Assembly: GCA_021736615.1 (NCBI GenBank)
Contig: JAIPFN010000110.1
Coordinates: 1-17,691 of the forward strand
Origin: Phycisphaerae bacterium
GTDB taxonomy: Bacteria > Planctomycetota > Phycisphaerae > Sedimentisphaerales > Anaerohalosphaeraceae
Length of the DNA stretch: 17,691 nucleotides
Direction of reading: 5' to 3'
Below, one piece after another: positions 15,510-17,691 of this stretch; position 1 is the first letter of the stretch, and every line of letters starts with the position of its first letter. The position numbers were made by a program, and so were the translations under genes. The notes below the pieces were generated by a model. The model did no database searches. It worked only from the letters and a program-made list of their open reading frames with translations, and was not told the DNA's origin.

Positions 15510-15938
15510 ATGGAAATCACCGAAGTAAGAGTAAAGTTGGTTGCCAACAAGGATGACAGGTTGAAAGGCTTTTGTTCGATGACCCTGGATAACGATTTTG
15601 TTGTCCGCGACATCAAGGTCATTGAGGGTACAAACGGTTTGTTTGTGGCTATGCCTTCGAGAAAAATGAGCGACCATTGCACCCATTGTGGCGGTAAGAA
15701 TCATCTGCGGTCAAAGTACTGCAATAATTGCGGTGGAAAACTTTCCGAAGAGCGTGCTAAACAGGACGACCAGGGACGTATGAAACTTCATGCCGACATC
15801 GCTCATCCGATCAATGCCGAATGCCGAAAGAATATCCAGAGTACGATCGTTAAGGCTTTCGAAGAAGAGATCGAAAAGTCCAAGCTGCCGGATTACAAAC
15901 CGGTTAGCATGGACGTTGAAGATTACGATGTACCTTAA
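15510..15938 (+). CDS. spoVG: SpoVG-family protein with inserted zinc ribbon
   Basis: SpoVG proteins are small nucleic-acid-binding regulators affecting septation, sporulation or virulence in Firmicutes; the role in other phyla is open. The fold is intact: ITEVRVKLV start, then [10 protein letters not shown] (43-52) and the C-terminal [15 protein letters not shown] (96-110). Between them a four-cysteine insertion, Cys57-x2-Cys60 and Cys71-x2-Cys74, looks like a zinc ribbon, making the protein 142 residues against about 85-100 in typical SpoVG. GTGAGG is 7 nt before the ATG. Co-location with ispE recalls the Bacillus ispE-purR-yabJ-spoVG order. Confidence 0.93.
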   Translation: MEITEVRVKLVANKDDRLKGFCSMTLDNDFVVRDIKVIEGTNGLFVAMPSRKMSDHCTHCGGKNHLRSKYCNNCGGKLSEERAKQDDQGRMKLHADIAHPINAECRKNIQSTIVKAFEEEIEKSKLPDYKPVSMDVEDYDVP

Positions 15939-16122
15939 ATTAGCAATTAGCTTTTTGCGACTTTTTTTTTAGTTCTTTTAGCAGGTTTTCTTCGATTTCT
16001 ATTTCGCTGGCTTGGATATTTTGTTTTGTTTTCTGTGCCTCTCTTTGGCCCGGGGCGTAGATTTGCGTTGTGGGTATAACTCAACCAGAAACGATTTTGA
16101 GTAGTTTGATTGAAGTGTAACG

Positions 16123-16171
16123 TCAACTACTGCACTGTCGCATTTTCCGTTTGCGACAGTGCGGCAGTTGA
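16123..16171. repeat. Long hairpin downstream of spoVG and the FlgM-like gene
   Basis: Arms 16123-16142 and 16152-16171 pair over 20 positions with one mismatch and one wobble. The inner 11 bp (gcactgtcgca/tgcgacagtgc) are perfect, around a 9-nt loop. No T-run follows on either strand. It sits in the convergent space between two genes, so it may stabilise or end transcripts in a factor-dependent way, or be a repeated palindrome. Confidence 0.75.
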
Positions 16172-16196
16172 AAGCCGGCAAATGGAGGATTGCCGA

Positions 16197-16496
16197 TCAG
16201 TTGTCGGATAATAATTCTTCCAGTACTTTGTCGATCGCCCAGTCCAGGGTGTGGTCCATGTCGTAGCATTCGGTGTCGAGGCGGTCGCGTATGTTGTAGA
16301 CTTTTTCCTGGCGAATATCAGGAAGCGAGCCTATCATTTCGAGCAACTGACCGAGCGGGGTAGAGTTTGTGTCTCCGAACAGTTCCTTTTCGATCTGTTC
16401 GAGATTTACCTCACCGCCGCTGCTGCCGCGAAATTTAACGATTTCACTTTCGCCGAGATGTACACTGTCTTTTGACTCTGTTTTTGTAAAATTCAT
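16197..16496 (-). CDS. flgM: FlgM-like anti-sigma-28 factor
   Basis: A 99-residue acidic protein whose C-terminal half (LPDIRQEKVYNIRDRLDTEC, starting at 58, then YDMDHTLDWAIDKVLEELL) matches the FlgM pattern of a P-x-R-x-x-K-V helix followed by a Y-containing turn and a final helix. FlgM binds the flagellar sigma factor FliA and holds it inactive until the hook is complete. The N-terminal half is low in hydrophobics and probably disordered, as in FlgM. ATG 16496 is preceded by AGGTG at 5 nt; the in-frame TTG at 16526 is less likely. No flagellar gene is nearby, so it is an orphan. The family match is by pattern, hence moderate. Confidence 0.7.
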   Translation of the reverse strand: MNFTKTESKDSVHLGESEIVKFRGSSGGEVNLEQIEKELFGDTNSTPLGQLLEMIGSLPDIRQEKVYNIRDRLDTECYDMDHTLDWAIDKVLEELLSDN

Positions 16497-17088
16497 CGTT
16501 TCACCTGTTTTTCTTCCGGCCTGCAATCATTCCATTTTCATGCTGCCGGCTGCTGCCACTTGTAATTAAATGGCGGCCAGACTAAAAATCCACAACTCCA
16601 TTGTGCGGATATTTAATTGTTTCTCTGAATGTCAAGGCATTGCATTGTTAGCAAAGCTTAAATTTTTGCGTCAACCACAAGATGTAGTATGCTTTAAATT
16701 CCAGTGATATCAAAGAACCGTAATAACAATACTGATATCGACTTGGCTTGTTAAAAACTTTAAAAAACGCATAAAAGGTTGTAAGGGCATGTTTATTAAG
16801 GGGTTACATCTTTTAGTCGCGTTTCTGTAGGAGAATGCTGGTTATCTGCTTAACATGAAACCCTATTTTAACGGCAAAATTAACATATTATGTGTAAATG
16901 GATAAGATGGGCAGGCCACAATATGTTGTGTTTCCTATTTTTTTTTTAAATTATTTTTTCGGTTGCTAATGCTGGTTTTATGGGGCTATGGCGGGTTTTG
17001 CTAATTACCTTGCTTAACTTTGTGTTAATCTTGAATTGCCCCATTTGAACATATTTTCAACTATTTTACCAAATCTTCCGGAATTAAT

Positions 17089-17117
17089 TTGACTTTGCAT
17101 AGTATGTGTTACATAAT
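17089..17117 (+). promoter_or_regulatory. Sigma-70-type promoter of padR gene
   Basis: TTGACT (17089-17094) and CATAAT (17112-17117) are 17 nt apart. The -35 box is the same as at the promoters of the haem/HEAT gene and the five-gene operon. The -10 box lies inside an inverted repeat. Confidence 0.65.
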
Positions 17118-17128
17118 AAGTAATGTAA
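17104..17128 (+). promoter_or_regulatory. Probable PadR autoregulatory operator
   Basis: TTACAT (17109-17114) and ATGTAA (17123-17128) form a perfect dyad with 8 nt between them, and ATGT-gtt-ACAT (17104-17114) overlaps its left arm. ATGT/ACAT dyads are the known recognition elements of PadR-family repressors. The dyad covers the -10 box and start site of the padR gene, so binding should block its own transcription. Confidence 0.6.
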
Positions 17129-17153
17129 GTTAACCTTGAAATGGAGATAAATT

Positions 17154-17504
17154 ATGAAATTTGAACGTGAACTATTAAAAGGTGTTGCCCCTGTTGTTGT
17201 GTTGGAGATTCTTTCGCGGGGTGAGATGTATGGTTATGAGCTTAGCGATGCTATTGAAAAGCGTAGTGGTGATATACTTACGCTTGGGCGGGGGACGCTG
17301 TATCCTTTGCTTTATAATCTTGAGGCTAAGGGGCTTGTTGTTGCCGAGTCGCGGAAAAGCGACAGCGGGCGAAATCGCAGGTACTATTCTATTACGAGTA
17401 CGGGGCTTGAACAGCTTGCGGCGAAGAAGGACCAGTGGCAGCAGCTGCAGCAGGGGGTGAACCTTGTGTTCGGTTTTTTACAGCCTGGCATGGCTCCGGC
17501 TTAG
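17154..17504 (+). CDS. PadR-family transcriptional regulator
   Basis: A 116-residue winged-helix repressor of the short PadR subfamily (PadR-s2). The pattern runs VLEILSRGEMYGYELSDAIE, then LTLGRGTLYPLLYNLEAKGLV with the recognition helix and wing, and the wing strand RRYYSITSTGLEQL. A C-terminal glutamine-rich helix probably dimerises. GGAG lies 7 nt before the ATG. A gene starting at 17672 follows on the same strand; in this subfamily the neighbour is often a membrane protein or transporter under the repressor's control, which cannot be checked here. Confidence 0.93.
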   Translation: MKFERELLKGVAPVVVLEILSRGEMYGYELSDAIEKRSGDILTLGRGTLYPLLYNLEAKGLVVAESRKSDSGRNRRYYSITSTGLEQLAAKKDQWQQLQQGVNLVFGFLQPGMAPA

Positions 17505-17528
17505 TTATTCAGAAGCGATCTATTGGAT

Positions 17529-17607
17529 ATTGGGTGTTCCTTGTTGAGTATTGGATATTCGCAACTGTCTAATTTGAATAACCAATACTCAACAAGGAAT
17601 AACCAAT
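17529..17607. repeat. 79-nt imperfect palindrome between padR and next gene
   Basis: The core arms ttccttgttgagtattgg (17537-17554) and ccaatactcaacaaggaa (17582-17599) are perfect over 18 bp. Pairing extends outward to 17529/17607 with two non-identities and inward as tattc/gaata (17556-17560/17576-17580), leaving a 15-nt loop. The left side also contains a direct repeat tattggatatt (17521-17531 and 17550-17560). No U-tract follows. It looks like a repetitive extragenic palindrome and resembles intergenic motifs I recall from other environmental bacteria. Confidence 0.8.
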
Positions 17608-17671
17608 CATGAATTGAAAACTTTATAACTGTTGATGTGAACAGTTTAGCCATTTTCATAAGGACAGGATA

Positions 17672-17691
17672 ATGAGTGATAAGAAATCTCT
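17672..17691 (+). CDS. Start of an unidentified gene, cut by window edge
   Basis: ATG at 17672 begins MSDKKS and runs off the end. AGGACAGGAT at 17661-17670 gives a good ribosome site. Six codons are too few to name it. Its position suggests co-transcription with the PadR gene, though the large hairpin lies between them. Confidence 0.5.

Larger units (their letters stand above)
16497..17153. other. Long AT-rich non-coding region
   Basis: No gene is supported in these 657 nt. The right end contains the PadR promoter and operator. A weak hairpin cacaa/ttgtg at about 16917-16930, followed by a T-rich run (about 16939-16948), might be a poor terminator on the plus strand, although no gene precedes it. 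aacatatt (16882-16889) and aatatgtt (16920-16927) form a small inverted pair. The promoter of the FlgM-like gene must lie here, but I cannot pick it. Confidence 0.55.

Overview
The window looks like a chromosomal segment of a Planctomycetota bacterium, most likely of the Phycisphaerae/Sedimentisphaerales type. That placement is inferred from gene content, not from a marker gene. The supporting content is a secreted HzsA-related protein with a c-type haem motif and HEAT repeats, a DUF1570-like lipoprotein metallopeptidase, a SpoVG carrying an inserted zinc ribbon, and a DUF434 protein. Base composition is moderate and fairly even. I saw no rRNA, tRNA, CRISPR array, transposase or prophage gene.

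Layout. Positions 1-393 (minus) hold the N-terminal two thirds of dephospho-CoA kinase (coaE), cut by the window edge. Positions 770-3082 (plus) encode a membrane-anchored hybrid sensor kinase (4-helix-bundle sensor, HAMP, heptad-repeat coiled coil, GAF, HisKA, HATPase). After a 530-nt non-coding stretch comes a two-gene signalling operon, 3613-5834 (plus). It contains a soluble PAS histidine kinase ending in a degenerate GGDEF-like domain, then a receiver-only response regulator, closed by a strong intrinsic terminator. Facing it at 5950-9783 (minus) is the 1277-residue secreted haem/HEAT protein with its own sigma-70-type promoter.

Positions 10188-10919 (plus) encode a DUF434 protein that may be translated from a leaderless mRNA. 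Positions 14319-10961 (minus) form a five-gene operon: YqaA/DedA-like membrane protein, AMMECR1 protein, lipoprotein metallopeptidase, Maf pyrophosphatase, and a DUF3859-like protein. Two of these genes overlap by 11 nt and two by 4 nt. Divergent from it at 14569-15938 (plus) is ispE-spoVG, a linkage also known from Bacillus. Positions 16496-16197 (minus) encode a FlgM-like anti-sigma factor. Positions 17154-17504 (plus) encode a PadR-family repressor with a dyad operator on its own promoter, followed by a large hairpin repeat and the first codons of a downstream gene.

How the parts relate. Signalling (two kinases, one receiver, PadR, FlgM-like) makes up much of the window. The rest is mostly housekeeping: coenzyme A, isoprenoid precursor synthesis, and nucleotide-pool/septation functions. 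Nothing here is a clear-cut new defence or mobile system. The less usual items are the degenerate GGDEF tail on the kinase, the zinc-ribbon SpoVG, a 35-nt repeat that supplies the end of maf and recurs before the AMMECR1 gene, several long intergenic hairpins, and possible leaderless starts.
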